Assembly: GCF_003367905.1 (NCBI RefSeq)
Contig: NZ_CP029462.1
Coordinates: 2,232,001-2,296,000 of the forward strand
Length of the DNA stretch: 64,000 nucleotides
Source: Megasphaera stantonii
GTDB taxonomy: Bacteria > Bacillota > Negativicutes > Veillonellales > Megasphaeraceae
Direction of reading: 5' to 3'
A program made the position numbers and the translations under genes. The notes below the pieces were generated by a model. The model had not been told where the DNA came from. It did not search any database and saw nothing but the letters and a program-made list of their open reading frames with translations. Positions 34,407-42,906 of the stretch are shown here, piece by piece (the stretch's first letter is position 1; the number at the start of each line of letters is the position of its first letter).

Positions 34407-34868
34407 TTAATATATGGTCATATTCTTTTCTTTGTACTGTTCAAAGATCTTGATGGCCTCTTCGCGGCCCATCTGCCGCAAGGCCAGCGTATCTTCGTCG
34501 GCGCAGCCCCGCTTGATGAAATCGTAAATGAAGTCGTCGCGGAAGCCGATGGCGGCGGCGTCTTTGGCGCTGTTGCCGTAATACACCGTTTTAATATTCG
34601 CCCAGATGATGGCCGAAAGGCACATGGGGCAGGGTTCGGCCGACGTGTAGAGCTCGCAGCCCGATAAGTCGTACGTGCCGAGATTGCGGCAGGCGTCGCG
34701 GATGGCCTGTATTTCGCCGTGACAGGTCGGGTCGTTGTTTTTCAATACTTCGTTATGGCCGCGTCCGACGATGACGCCGTCCTTGACGACGACGGCGCCG
34801 AAAGGTCCGCCGTGGCCTGTTTCTAAGTTTTTTGCCGATTCGCTAATGGCTTCGTCCATGAAATTCAT
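34407..34868 (-). CDS. guaD: Nucleoside/guanine deaminase, GuaD-like
   Basis: The 153-residue cytidine-deaminase-fold protein has the zinc site CHGEIQA and PCPMC. Its pattern GGPFGAVVVKDG, NDPTCHGEIQAIR and YTSAEPCPMCLSAI is close to Bacillus guanine deaminase GuaD, which converts guanine to xanthine; the C-terminal FIYDFIKRG also fits GuaD. The usual H-A-E reads H-G-E here, which keeps ligand and catalytic Glu. A relation to tRNA adenosine deaminase TadA is less likely. The GGAGGAAT site precedes the ATG. It is a single gene converging with the phn operon. Confidence 0.82.
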   Translation of the reverse strand: MNFMDEAISESAKNLETGHGGPFGAVVVKDGVIVGRGHNEVLKNNDPTCHGEIQAIRDACRNLGTYDLSGCELYTSAEPCPMCLSAIIWANIKTVYYGNSAKDAAAIGFRDDFIYDFIKRGCADEDTLALRQMGREEAIKIFEQYKEKNMTIY

Positions 34869-35061
34869 CGTATATCATTCCTCCGTGATTTGCAGATTTC
34901 TTTTTACGCCTCGCATATTATACCATAGGCAGGCGGGAAAACGAAATGGTTTGGGCTGCCGGCCTTGTTTTGTATGAATGAATAGATAATCAAAACGATA
35001 AATGATATAATAAGAGAGATATTTTGTATTATGTGTGCTACAGAAATTTAGGAGGACTACT

Positions 35062-35466
35062 ATGAAGTGCCGCTATTGCGATAGAGAAGCCGTCTATGAC
35101 GACGGCATGTGCGAATCGTGCCATCGCTTGTACCAGCAGTACGAGCAGGCCGAAGCCAAGGTTATGTCGGATCACGAACGGGACAGCTTCCGCGGGCAGA
35201 CGATTGAGGAAGATGGTACGGTACGGGACGAACAGAAAGCCTATGAGGAACAGATGCGCGAACAGCAGCGCCGCCGTTCAGGCGTGCGCATCATCACGTC
35301 GGGATTGTCCTGGCGCGTCAAGCTGGCCCTGGGCTTTATCGTATTCTGCATCGTCGCCGTCATCATCAGCGCCCTTGGCTTTATCATCATGGCGATGCCC
35401 TATTTGCTGGGTGCGCTGGTCATTTATTTTGTATATAACATCGTCAAGGCGTTTCTGCATCGGTAA
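35062..35466 (+). CDS. Small zinc-ribbon membrane protein of unknown function
   Basis: The 134-residue protein starts with two CxxC pairs (CRYCDREAVYDDGMCESC, residues 3-20), continues with a charged, probably helical region rich in Glu, Gln and Arg (about 25-80), and ends with two hydrophobic stretches (about 87-110 and 112-128) that should anchor it in the membrane with the zinc ribbon in the cytosol. I do not recognise the family. AGGAGG is six bases before the ATG. A TATAAT at 35006-35011 may be its -10 box. It lies 12 bases before polA and is probably co-transcribed. Confidence 0.8.
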   Translation: MKCRYCDREAVYDDGMCESCHRLYQQYEQAEAKVMSDHERDSFRGQTIEEDGTVRDEQKAYEEQMREQQRRRSGVRIITSGLSWRVKLALGFIVFCIVAVIISALGFIIMAMPYLLGALVIYFVYNIVKAFLHR

Positions 35467-35478
35467 GAGGAGGCTGAC

Positions 35479-38055
35479 ATGAAGGAAACATTGTTGATTA
35501 TAGATGGAAGCAGCCTGTTATACCGGGCCTTTTACGCCATCCCTTCCCTGACGGACAGCCAGGGCCGGCCGACGAACGCCGTGTACGGCTTTTTGAACAT
35601 GCTGCTTAAATTGTACGAGCAGCTGGAGCCCCATTACGTAGCCGTAGCCTTTGACAAGGACAAGCATACCTTCCGAAACGACTTGTACGACGGCTATAAG
35701 GCGACGCGCAAGCCGGCGCCCGACGACCTGCGGCCCCAGTTCCCCTTGATACGGGAAGTGCTGGAATGCCTGGGCATTCATGTCCTGGAGCTGGAAGGCT
35801 ATGAAGGCGACGACATTATCGGCACCGTTGCCCGGCAGATGGAAGCGAAGGATTTTCACATTGACATCGTGACGGGAGACCGCGACGCGCTGCAGCTCGT
35901 CGATGAAAACGTCACGGTCCATTTGACGAAAAAGGGCATTACAAATATGCTGGCCGTTACGCCCGACGTCATGGAGGCGGAATACGGCTACGCGCCGTCC
36001 CAGGTCGTCGACATGAAGGCCCTCATGGGTGATACGGCCGACAATATTCCCGGCGTTCCCGGCGTCGGAGAAAAGACGGCGGCGAAGCTCATCGCTCAAT
36101 TTCAGCATGTAGAGACACTGTACGACCGTATCGGCGAAGTGAAAGGCAAGAAATTGCAGGAAAAGCTAGCCGACAACAAGGACAAAGCCTTTTTGTCCAA
36201 GGAACTGGCGACGATCTGCTGCAGCGTGCCCGTCGAGTATAGTCTGGACATGTTCCTGCCGCAGCCGCGCAAGGAAGACGTATCCGCCTTGTTCCGCAGC
36301 CTGGGCTTTAAAAACATGCTGGCCCGGTTTGCTGCCTTCGACCGCTTTGCATCCTTAGCCGACGAGGAAACGGCACAGGACGTGTCCCTGCAGCTGCTGG
36401 AAGACTTACAGCTCCAGGACTTGGCCGGCCAGATCGTCGCCGTAGAAGGCGTGTATGAACCGGCTGCGCCCCTGCCTGTGCTGAAGGCCTTAGCCATTGC
36501 GGGAAATCAGGGCGTCTTCGTCGTGCCGGCAGGACGGGAAGGAGAGTATCTCTGTGCTTTGGCAGATGCGGCCTTAGTCGTCACGTCGCAGGGCAAGCAG
36601 CTCGTCAAGGCGGCGTCGCCCTATACGGACAAGCGCCTGCCCTTGGCGGATATCATACTGGCAGCGTATTTGCTGGATCCGACGCGGACCGCCTATGGCC
36701 TGGCGTATTTATCGGAAAAATTTGCCGTGCCTTTGCAGGAAAGCGGCGACGAAGCCTTGCGCCTGGCCGGCGACGCGCAGTTTTCCTTCGACGTCTGGCC
36801 CAAGGCGGCAGAAGCCTTGGAGCAGGCCGGCTTGACGACCTTGTACGATACGATTGAAATTCCCTTGATTCATACGCTGGCCGTCATGGAAATGAACGGC
36901 TTTACCGTCGATACGGAACGGCTCATGGATATGGAACGGGAGCTGTCGCTGGAAGCGGACAAGCTGGAAGAGGAAATTTACGACGATGCCGGCGAGACCT
37001 TCAACATCAATTCGACGAAGCAGCTCGGCGTCATCTTATTTGAAAAGCTGGGATTGCCGGTTATCAAGAAGACGAAGACAGGCTATTCGACAGATTCGGC
37101 CGTACTGGAAGCCCTCATGGACCAGCATCCCATGATCCCGAAAATACTGCAGTTCCGGGCTTTGAAAAAGCTGATTTCCACCTATCTGGACGGCTTGGAA
37201 CCCTTGATTTCCCGGGAAACGGGCCGCATTTACACGTCCTTTAACCAGATGGTCACAGCGACGGGCCGCCTGAGCAGCTCGGACCCGAACTTGCAGAACA
37301 TTCCTATCCGAACCGAGCAGGGACGCAAAATCCGCTCCTTATTCGTGCCGGGCGAAGGATACGACTACATCGTATCCGGCGACTACTCGCAGATCGAGCT
37401 GCGCCTTCTGGCTCATTTGTCCCAGGACCCGACGATGATCGACGGCTTCAAGAAAAATCAGGACATCCATCGCCGCACGGCGTCGGAAGTCTTCGGCATT
37501 CCCTGGGACGAGGTCACGCCGGAGCAGCGCTCCCATGCCAAAGCCGTCAATTTCGGCATTATTTACGGCATCAGCGACTTCGGACTGGCCCGCAATATTT
37601 CGATTTCCCGTCAGCAGGCCAAGGAATATATCGATTCCTATTTCGCCCGCTACAGCACGATTCACGCTTACATGGACAAGCTCGTGGCGGAAGCCCGCGA
37701 AACGGGGATGGCCAAGACCATGTTCGGACGCATCCGCACGCTGACAGATATTAACAGCAAGAACTTTACGCGCCGTTCCTTTGCCGAGCGGACGGCGATG
37801 AACACGCCTATCCAGGGCAGCGCCGCCGATATCATCAAGCTGGCCATGAACGCCGTTCAGGACGAATTGGAACGCCGCAGCTTGCGAAGCCGCCTTCTCG
37901 TGCAGGTTCACGACGAGCTCGTCCTGGAAGTGCCGGCTGACGAGCGGGAAGAAGTGGAAACGCTGCTGAAGGATACGATGGAACACATCGTGACCTTGTC
38001 GGTGCCCCTGGTCGTCGATATTCACTGCGGCCGGAACTGGGAAGAAGCAAAATAG
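35479..38055 (+). CDS. polA: DNA polymerase I
   Basis: The 858-residue protein has a 5'-3' exonuclease domain (residues 1-290; LLIIDGSSLLYRAFYA, YEGDDIIGT, the GVPGVGEKTA hairpin), a middle domain, and a family A polymerase domain with motif A DYSQIELR near 635, motif B KAVNFGIIYG and motif C VHDELVLEVP near 810. The middle domain lacks the DxE/Dx residues of an active 3'-5' exonuclease, as in Bacillus and Taq Pol I, so proofreading is not expected. It heads polA-mutM-coaE-transglycosylase; the mutM start is 10 bases downstream. Confidence 0.97.
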   Translation: MKETLLIIDGSSLLYRAFYAIPSLTDSQGRPTNAVYGFLNMLLKLYEQLEPHYVAVAFDKDKHTFRNDLYDGYKATRKPAPDDLRPQFPLIREVLECLGIHVLELEGYEGDDIIGTVARQMEAKDFHIDIVTGDRDALQLVDENVTVHLTKKGITNMLAVTPDVMEAEYGYAPSQVVDMKALMGDTADNIPGVPGVGEKTAAKLIAQFQHVETLYDRIGEVKGKKLQEKLADNKDKAFLSKELATICCSVPVEYSLDMFLPQPRKEDVSALFRSLGFKNMLARFAAFDRFASLADEETAQDVSLQLLEDLQLQDLAGQIVAVEGVYEPAAPLPVLKALAIAGNQGVFVVPAGREGEYLCALADAALVVTSQGKQLVKAASPYTDKRLPLADIILAAYLLDPTRTAYGLAYLSEKFAVPLQESGDEALRLAGDAQFSFDVWPKAAEALEQAGLTTLYDTIEIPLIHTLAVMEMNGFTVDTERLMDMERELSLEADKLEEEIYDDAGETFNINSTKQLGVILFEKLGLPVIKKTKTGYSTDSAVLEALMDQHPMIPKILQFRALKKLISTYLDGLEPLISRETGRIYTSFNQMVTATGRLSSSDPNLQNIPIRTEQGRKIRSLFVPGEGYDYIVSGDYSQIELRLLAHLSQDPTMIDGFKKNQDIHRRTASEVFGIPWDEVTPEQRSHAKAVNFGIIYGISDFGLARNISISRQQAKEYIDSYFARYSTIHAYMDKLVAEARETGMAKTMFGRIRTLTDINSKNFTRRSFAERTAMNTPIQGSAADIIKLAMNAVQDELERRSLRSRLLVQVHDELVLEVPADEREEVETLLKDTMEHIVTLSVPLVVDIHCGRNWEEAK

Positions 38056-38065
38056 GAGGAGTTAT

Positions 38066-38884
38066 ATGCCTGAATTGCCGGAAGTAGAATCGGTGCGCGC
38101 CTATATTGAAGCGCACGCAGTGGGAAAACGGATTGAAGACGTACGGCTCTTGCTGCCGCGCCTGGTGAAAAACACGACGCCTGAAGAATTTTGCCGCCTA
38201 TTGACGGGACAGACGATATCAGCTGTCAGCCGTAAGGGAAAATATTTGCTCCTTCGCTGCAGCGGCGGTCCGTCTCTGCTCGTGCACTTGCGCATGACCG
38301 GCAGCCTCATCTATCAGGAGGAGTACGAAGAAATACGAGGACAGCGCATTATTTTCGCATTAAATGAAGGATATATCCTGTATCGCGACGTCCGCACCCT
38401 CGGGTGCCTGTGGCTCGTGCCGCCGGAGGGGCCGACGGGAATTTCCGGCTACGATTCGCTGGGACCTGACGGCAACAGCGACAAATTTACTCTTTCCTAT
38501 TTGCAGGAGGCCCTCCAGTCGTCGAAGCGTTCCGTCAAATCCTTTTTGCTCGATCAGACCTGCGTAGCCGGCTTGGGCAATATTTACGCCGACGAGGCGC
38601 TGTTCCTTGCCGGCGTCAGGCCCCAGCGCCGCTGCTGTGATATAAGTCCCGACGAATGCCGCAGACTCCACGAGGCCATTGGGGTCGTGCTGCGGCAGGG
38701 ATTGGCCCATGGCGGCACGACGATACGCGACTTTATCAGTGGCAATGGCCAGGAAGGGTCGAACCAGGCCTTTTTGCAGGTATACGGCAAAGAAGGGACG
38801 CCGTGCCCGCGCTGCGGCCATACGATTATCTATACGAAGTTTGCCGGCAGGGGAACGCATTATTGCCCTCACTGCCAGGTGTAA
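38066..38884 (+). CDS. mutM: Formamidopyrimidine-DNA glycosylase
   Basis: MutM (Fpg) removes 8-oxoguanine and formamidopyrimidines. The 272-residue protein begins MPELPEVE, placing the catalytic Pro2 and Glu3, has the conserved Lys in SRKGKYLLL, the H2TH-type region GLGNIYADEALF, and a C-terminal zinc finger (CPRCGHTIIYTKFAGRGTHYC-PHC). AGGAGG precedes the ATG. The gene order polA-mutM-coaE is conserved in many Firmicutes. Confidence 0.97.
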   Translation: MPELPEVESVRAYIEAHAVGKRIEDVRLLLPRLVKNTTPEEFCRLLTGQTISAVSRKGKYLLLRCSGGPSLLVHLRMTGSLIYQEEYEEIRGQRIIFALNEGYILYRDVRTLGCLWLVPPEGPTGISGYDSLGPDGNSDKFTLSYLQEALQSSKRSVKSFLLDQTCVAGLGNIYADEALFLAGVRPQRRCCDISPDECRRLHEAIGVVLRQGLAHGGTTIRDFISGNGQEGSNQAFLQVYGKEGTPCPRCGHTIIYTKFAGRGTHYCPHCQV

Positions 38885-38897
38885 GGAGGAACTTGTC

Positions 38898-39509
38898 ATG
38901 TATCGCATTGGATTGACCGGCGGGATTGCGTCGGGAAAAAGTACGGTCGTATCGATGCTGCGGGAGCTCGGCGCGTCCGTCGTGGACTGCGACGTCCTGG
39001 CGCGCGATGTCGTGCGGCCCGGCACGAAGGGGCTGGCTGCCGTAGCGGCGGCCTTCGGCCCGAAAGCAATAAGAGAAGACGGGACGATGGACCGGGCCTA
39101 TATCGGCGGCGTCGTGTTCAACGACGCTGAACGCAAGGCGGAACTGGAAGGCATTTTATTTCCCTTGATTTACGAGCGAATCGACGAAGAACTCCGGCGC
39201 ATAGATGAAGGGGAGAAGAAATCCTTCGTTTTTCTTGACATGCCCTTATTATTTGAGATAGAATATCAAGCGTATGTCGATGAAGTATGGCTCGTATGCG
39301 TAGATGGGCCGACGCAGCTGGAACGGCTCATGGCCCGGAATCATTTTTCACGGGAAGAAGCGGAGGCCCGCATTCGTGCGCAGATGCCTGCAGAGAAAAA
39401 ACGCGCCCTGTCGCAGGTCGTCATCGACAACAACGGCGCCTTAGCTCAAACGGAAGAACAGGTGCGGGCGCAGTGGGCGCTGCTGATGGATAGAATTCAA
39501 AGAGGATAG
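38898..39509 (+). CDS. coaE: Dephospho-CoA kinase
   Basis: CoaE phosphorylates dephospho-CoA in the last step of CoA synthesis. The 203-residue protein has the P-loop TGGIASGKST at residues 7-16, VDCDVLARDVV and the lid motif RLMARNHFSREEAEARI. The open frame extends far upstream within mutM, but AAGGAGGAACTTGTC before the ATG at 38898 fixes the start. Ten bases separate it from the transglycosylase gene. Confidence 0.96.
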   Translation: MYRIGLTGGIASGKSTVVSMLRELGASVVDCDVLARDVVRPGTKGLAAVAAAFGPKAIREDGTMDRAYIGGVVFNDAERKAELEGILFPLIYERIDEELRRIDEGEKKSFVFLDMPLLFEIEYQAYVDEVWLVCVDGPTQLERLMARNHFSREEAEARIRAQMPAEKKRALSQVVIDNNGALAQTEEQVRAQWALLMDRIQRG

Positions 39510-39518
39510 GAGACTGCG

Positions 39519-40094
39519 TTGAGACGGAAGACCCAGACAAAAGATAAAATTATCATAGCAGTAGTGCTGGCGTGTTTTTCAGCGACCTATTTCTGCTCGT
39601 GGAAAGACGACGTGCTGCGGAAATTCGTCTATCCTCTTCAGTACGACTACATGGTGCGCCAATATTCGTATGAAGACGGCGTCAGCCCCGCCTTGGTCGC
39701 GGCGGTGATTCTCGTGGAGAGCAAGTTCAACGAAGACGCCTTTTCCCATCGCGGCGCTTCGGGGCTGATGCAGATCATGCCGGAAACGGGCGAATGGATT
39801 GCCGGAGAAATGGGAATCGAAAATTTTACGCCGGACCAATTGACAAATGTGCAGACAAATATTAAAATGGGTACGTGGTATCTGGCCTATCTTCTGCATG
39901 AGTATGACGGCAATAAGGTATTGGCCCTGGCTGCGTATAACGCCGGCCGCGGACACGTCGACTCCTGGATGGAAGAATATGGTTGGGAAAAAAATTTTTC
40001 AGAAATTGAAAAAATACCCTTTACAGAAACGCGAGAATATGTTAAGATAGTTTTGTTGAATGAACAGCAATACAAACATCTTTACAAGTTTTAA
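39519..40094 (+). CDS. Membrane-anchored lytic transglycosylase (SLT domain)
   Basis: The 191-residue protein has one N-terminal membrane segment (IIIAVVLACFSATYF) and a soluble SLT domain of the goose-lysozyme/Slt type, with the catalytic Glu in AVILVESKFN, then HRGASGLMQIMPET and ALAAYNAGRGHVDSW. It cleaves peptidoglycan outside the membrane. The start is a TTG with TAGGAG five bases upstream. It is the last gene of the polA-mutM-coaE unit, with tRNA-Leu eight bases downstream. Confidence 0.92.
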   Translation: MRRKTQTKDKIIIAVVLACFSATYFCSWKDDVLRKFVYPLQYDYMVRQYSYEDGVSPALVAAVILVESKFNEDAFSHRGASGLMQIMPETGEWIAGEMGIENFTPDQLTNVQTNIKMGTWYLAYLLHEYDGNKVLALAAYNAGRGHVDSWMEEYGWEKNFSEIEKIPFTETREYVKIVLLNEQQYKHLYKF

Positions 40095-40102
40095 TTGACT
40101 AT

Positions 40103-40188
40103 GCGGTTGTGGCGGAATGGCAGACGCGCTGTCTTCAGGCGGCAGTAATCTTTCGATTGTGTGGGTTCAACTCCCACCAACCGCACCA
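40103..40188 (+). tRNA. tRNA-Leu (anticodon CAG)
   Basis: An 86-base tRNA with CCA encoded. The acceptor stem pairs GCGGTTG with CAACCGC. The anticodon stem CTGTC/GGCAG encloses a seven-base loop with CAG. There is a long variable arm (AATC/GATT) as expected for leucine, and the T arm is GTGGG-TTCAACT-CCCAC. It reads CUG codons. A run of seven T directly follows. Confidence 0.95.
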
Positions 40189-40200
40189 TTTTTTTCTCTT

Positions 40201-40881
40201 ATGGATGAAGCATTGATTGAAACATTCAAACAATGGAATATTGCATCTATTCTCCCACTTCAGGTGGGAGATTTTCAGTTATTGACGGAATATCGCATGG
40301 TGCAGGAAAACGGCGGCGATAAAGAGTACCTGCTGTTTGCCTATTGCAACGCCGACAATAACTGGTCTGTACGGGCGATATTCAATCCCGATTCGGAAGA
40401 GTTTTCCGTCCGCACGGACATCGGTATGCTGGAGTTTGCCCTGATCGAGTTTATTACCAGCGATTTCGCCATGTTCCGGGCGATGGTGGAAGACCGGCTG
40501 GCCCGGATCATCCGCGACTACTATGTAGAGCCGAGCCGTAATTTCAGCGTCATACTGAAGAACAAGGGCCTGCCCGACGTAGACTGGGATGAGTTCCTTC
40601 CGGCAGAATACGGCGGATTCCGCTGCCTCATCCGGCCGAATCAGGCCGTGCGGATTATTAACGGCTCTTACATGATTCTTTCCTATTACCAGAAAGAGTC
40701 GCGAAGCGGCTTGTCCGTCATGTACAACGTCCTCCGCGACGATTTTTTTGCAGAGCGGCGGATTCATAACTTTCCAAATTTGGTTCATGATTTTGACGGC
40801 TCGTCCCTGGAGGGACTGAAACGGGCGCTGCAGCAGCGTCTGCTGCCGGTGCTGGACTCTATTTCGGCCGATATATCCTGA
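40201..40881 (+). CDS. Protein of unknown function
   Basis: The frame could encode up to 226 residues from the ATG at 40201. I do not recognise the family. It is a soluble alpha/beta-looking protein with no signal peptide, containing ADNNWSVRAIFNPDSEEF, RDYYVEPSRNFSVILKNKG and a C-terminal RALQQRLLPVLDSI helix. The start is uncertain: 40201 has no ribosome site, and a perfect hairpin with a T run lies inside the first 25 codons (40251-40275). A TTG at 40282, 11 bases after GGTGGGAG, or the ATG at 40297 are alternatives. It is a single gene between tRNA-Leu and the rimP promoter. Confidence 0.7.
   Translation: MDEALIETFKQWNIASILPLQVGDFQLLTEYRMVQENGGDKEYLLFAYCNADNNWSVRAIFNPDSEEFSVRTDIGMLEFALIEFITSDFAMFRAMVEDRLARIIRDYYVEPSRNFSVILKNKGLPDVDWDEFLPAEYGGFRCLIRPNQAVRIINGSYMILSYYQKESRSGLSVMYNVLRDDFFAERRIHNFPNLVHDFDGSSLEGLKRALQQRLLPVLDSISADIS
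40251..40275 (+). terminator. Hairpin with T run, likely terminator or attenuator after tRNA-Leu
   Basis: TCTCCCAC (40251-40258) pairs perfectly with GTGGGAGA (40264-40271), loop TTCAG, followed by four T. It overlaps the possible N-terminal codons of the next gene. Confidence 0.6.
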
Positions 40882-40896
40882 TTTGCCCTTGCGGCG

Positions 40897-40925
40897 TTGT
40901 CAGAAGGCGGCTGAAGTGGTATACT
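40897..40925 (+). promoter_or_regulatory. Promoter of the rimP-nusA-infB operon
   Basis: TTGTCA (40897-40902) and TATACT (40920-40925) are 17 bases apart, about 85 bases before rimP. Confidence 0.7.
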
Positions 40926-40951
40926 AAACGTAATTTAGATTCTTTTATGTG

Positions 40952-40973
40952 AGAGTGGGTGCGAGCCCACTCT
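40952..40973 (+). promoter_or_regulatory. Leader hairpin upstream of rimP
   Basis: AGAGTGGG (40952-40959) pairs perfectly with CCCACTCT (40966-40973) over a six-base loop, about 40 bases before rimP and about 20 bases into the transcript. Similar short leader hairpins precede rimP/nusA operons in other Firmicutes, where NusA autocontrol is suspected. The T run is weak, so a leaky attenuator is more likely than a full terminator. Confidence 0.6.
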
Positions 40974-41010
40974 TAACTTTTACCTGTATGAATTTTTAGA
41001 AGGATAGCTG

Positions 41011-41481
41011 GTGAATGGCATGAAGCGTGAACATATTGAAACAATGATTTCTCAGGAAGTAGAACGGATTATCAGCGGCACGGATTTGGAATTGGTCGAC
41101 GTCGAATATGTCCGCGAAAAAAACTGGTACCTCCGCGTATTTATCGACAAAGAAGGGGGCGTCGATCTGGAGGACTGTCAGGCTGTCAGCGAAAAGCTGA
41201 GCAAAGTCCTCGATGAAAAGGACCCTATACAAGAAAATTATCTGCTGGAAGTATCGTCTCCGGGACTGGACCGCATCTTGAAAAAGGATAAGGATTTTGT
41301 CCGCTACGCCGGCAGAACCGTGGATATTCACTTTTTCCAGCCCTACAACGGCAAAAAAGACCTGGTAGCCGATTTGGTAGGGAAAGGCGAAGACGGCAAG
41401 CTGACCGTCCGGGTCGATGGAAATGAAGAGATATTAGATATGAAAACTATATCGCAGGTTCGTCTGCATATTGATTTTTAA
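41011..41481 (+). CDS. rimP: Ribosome maturation factor RimP
   Basis: RimP assists 30S subunit assembly. The 156-residue protein has the family motifs ELVDVEYVREKNWYLRVFID and LEVSSPGLDR with a C-terminal Sm-like domain. Two starts are possible: the GTG at 41011 with AAGGA six bases upstream, or the ATG at 41020 with GGTGA five bases upstream. It opens the conserved operon rimP-nusA-rnpM-ylxQ-infB-rbfA-nrnA-truB-ribF. Confidence 0.95.
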   Translation: MNGMKREHIETMISQEVERIISGTDLELVDVEYVREKNWYLRVFIDKEGGVDLEDCQAVSEKLSKVLDEKDPIQENYLLEVSSPGLDRILKKDKDFVRYAGRTVDIHFFQPYNGKKDLVADLVGKGEDGKLTVRVDGNEEILDMKTISQVRLHIDF

Positions 41482-41495
41482 TGGAGGGTGTAACC

Positions 41496-42635
41496 GTGAA
41501 TAAGGAATTGCTCAATGCTATTGCGTTTTTGTCTAAAGAAAAAGGGGTTTCGACAGACGTCATCTGCGACTCCCTGGAAGCCGTGCTGATTACGGCCTAT
41601 AAGAAGGAGCCGGAAGCCAACCCCCTGGCCGACGTAGAGCTGAATCGGGAAACGGGCGATTACCGCATCGTAGCGGCGAAAACCGTCGTGGAAGACGTCG
41701 TCAACGACCATGGGGAAATCTCCCTGGCAGACGCCCGCAAGCTGAACCCGGAATACGAAGTCGGAGACGTAGTCAACGTCGACGTAACGCCGTCCAACTT
41801 CGGCCGCATCGCCGCCCAGGCGGCCAAGCAGGTCATGATCCAGCGCCTCCGCGAAGCGGAACGGAGCATCGTCTACGACGAATTTTACAATCGTACGGAC
41901 GACATCATTACCGGCTTGATTCAGCGGATTGAAAACAAGAACGTCTATGTCGACTTGGGCAAGGCCGAAGCAATTCTGCCGGCGTCGGAACAGATTCCGA
42001 CGGAAACCTATACGGTCGGCCAGCGCATCAAATGCTACGTCGTGGAAGTGCGCAAGACGACGAAGGGCGCGCAGATCCTCGTATCGCGTACCCATCCCGG
42101 CTTGTTGAAGCGGCTCTTTGAGCTGGAAGTGCCGGAAATCTACGAAGGCGTGGTGGAACTGAAATCTGTAGCCCGCGAACCGGGCCGCCGTTCCAAGATC
42201 GCCGTGTATTCCCGCGATGAAAACGTCGATTCCGTCGGCGCCTGCGTCGGCCCGAAAGGGAGCCGCGTGCAGAATATCGTGACGGAACTGCAGAACGAAA
42301 AAATCGATATCGTCAAATGGGACGAAGACCCGGCCGTGTACATCGCCAACGCCCTGAGCCCGGCCCAGGTCGTTTCCGTTACCGTCGACGAAGGGGAAAA
42401 AGCGTCGAGCGTCGTCGTTCCCGATTATCAGCTGTCCCTGGCTATCGGCAAGGCCGGCCAGAACGCCCGCTTGGCGGCTAAGCTGACAAATTGGAAGATC
42501 GATATTAAGAGCGAAAGCCAGGCCGCTGCTCTGGCAAGCGAAGGAGTATCTTCCGCCGATGAAGAAGAGGAACAGGAAGACATCCTGAGCGAATTGGATA
42601 TGCCGGCGGCTGAAGACGGACAAGGCGAAGCCTGA
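41496..42635 (+). CDS. nusA: Transcription termination/antitermination factor NusA
   Basis: NusA binds RNA polymerase and modulates pausing, termination and antitermination. The 379-residue protein has the N-terminal polymerase-binding domain, an S1 domain (about residues 135-200), and two KH domains (VGACVGPKGSRVQNI and LAIGKAGQNARLAAKLT). It lacks the acidic repeats of the E. coli protein, as usual in Firmicutes, ending in a short Glu-rich tail. The frame is open to an ATG at 41481, but GGAGG five to eight bases before the GTG at 41496 marks the start. Confidence 0.97.
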   Translation: MNKELLNAIAFLSKEKGVSTDVICDSLEAVLITAYKKEPEANPLADVELNRETGDYRIVAAKTVVEDVVNDHGEISLADARKLNPEYEVGDVVNVDVTPSNFGRIAAQAAKQVMIQRLREAERSIVYDEFYNRTDDIITGLIQRIENKNVYVDLGKAEAILPASEQIPTETYTVGQRIKCYVVEVRKTTKGAQILVSRTHPGLLKRLFELEVPEIYEGVVELKSVAREPGRRSKIAVYSRDENVDSVGACVGPKGSRVQNIVTELQNEKIDIVKWDEDPAVYIANALSPAQVVSVTVDEGEKASSVVVPDYQLSLAIGKAGQNARLAAKLTNWKIDIKSESQAAALASEGVSSADEEEEQEDILSELDMPAAEDGQGEA

Positions 42636-42645
42636 GGAGGTATAG

Positions 42646-42906
42646 ATGAAAAAGAAAAAAATACCTCTGCGCGTCTGTGCTGGCTGTCAGGAACAGAAGA
42701 GCAAGAAGGAAATGATCCGCGTCGTCCGCACGCCGGAAGGCGCCGTGGAAATCGACAAGACCGGCAAAAAATCCGGGCGGGGCGTGTATATCTGTCAGAA
42801 TTCGGCCTGCCTGGAAAAAGCGTATAAAGAACATCGTCTGGAACGGTCTTTAAAAACGAAGGTGTCCGACGAAATTTATGAAAGCCTGCGGCAGGAATTG
42901 TCATGA
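42646..42906 (+). CDS. rnpM: RNase P modulator RnpM (YlxR family)
   Basis: An 86-residue basic protein of the YlxR family: RVCAGCQEQKSKKEMIRVVR and GRGVYICQNSACLEKA are diagnostic. In Bacillus YlxR binds the RNase P RNA and lowers its activity, hence the name RnpM. It lies between nusA and ylxQ and overlaps ylxQ by four bases (ATGA). Confidence 0.93.
   Translation: MKKKKIPLRVCAGCQEQKSKKEMIRVVRTPEGAVEIDKTGKKSGRGVYICQNSACLEKAYKEHRLERSLKTKVSDEIYESLRQELS

Noticed and set aside
40117-40200. Coding start inside tRNA-Leu for the next gene
   Set aside because: The in-frame codon at 40117 lies within the tRNA, which is unambiguous from its cloverleaf, so translation from there is implausible.
41478-42623. 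A 381-codon minus-strand frame opposite nusA
   Set aside because: Same cause as above; nusA is unmistakable on the plus strand and fills the whole interval.
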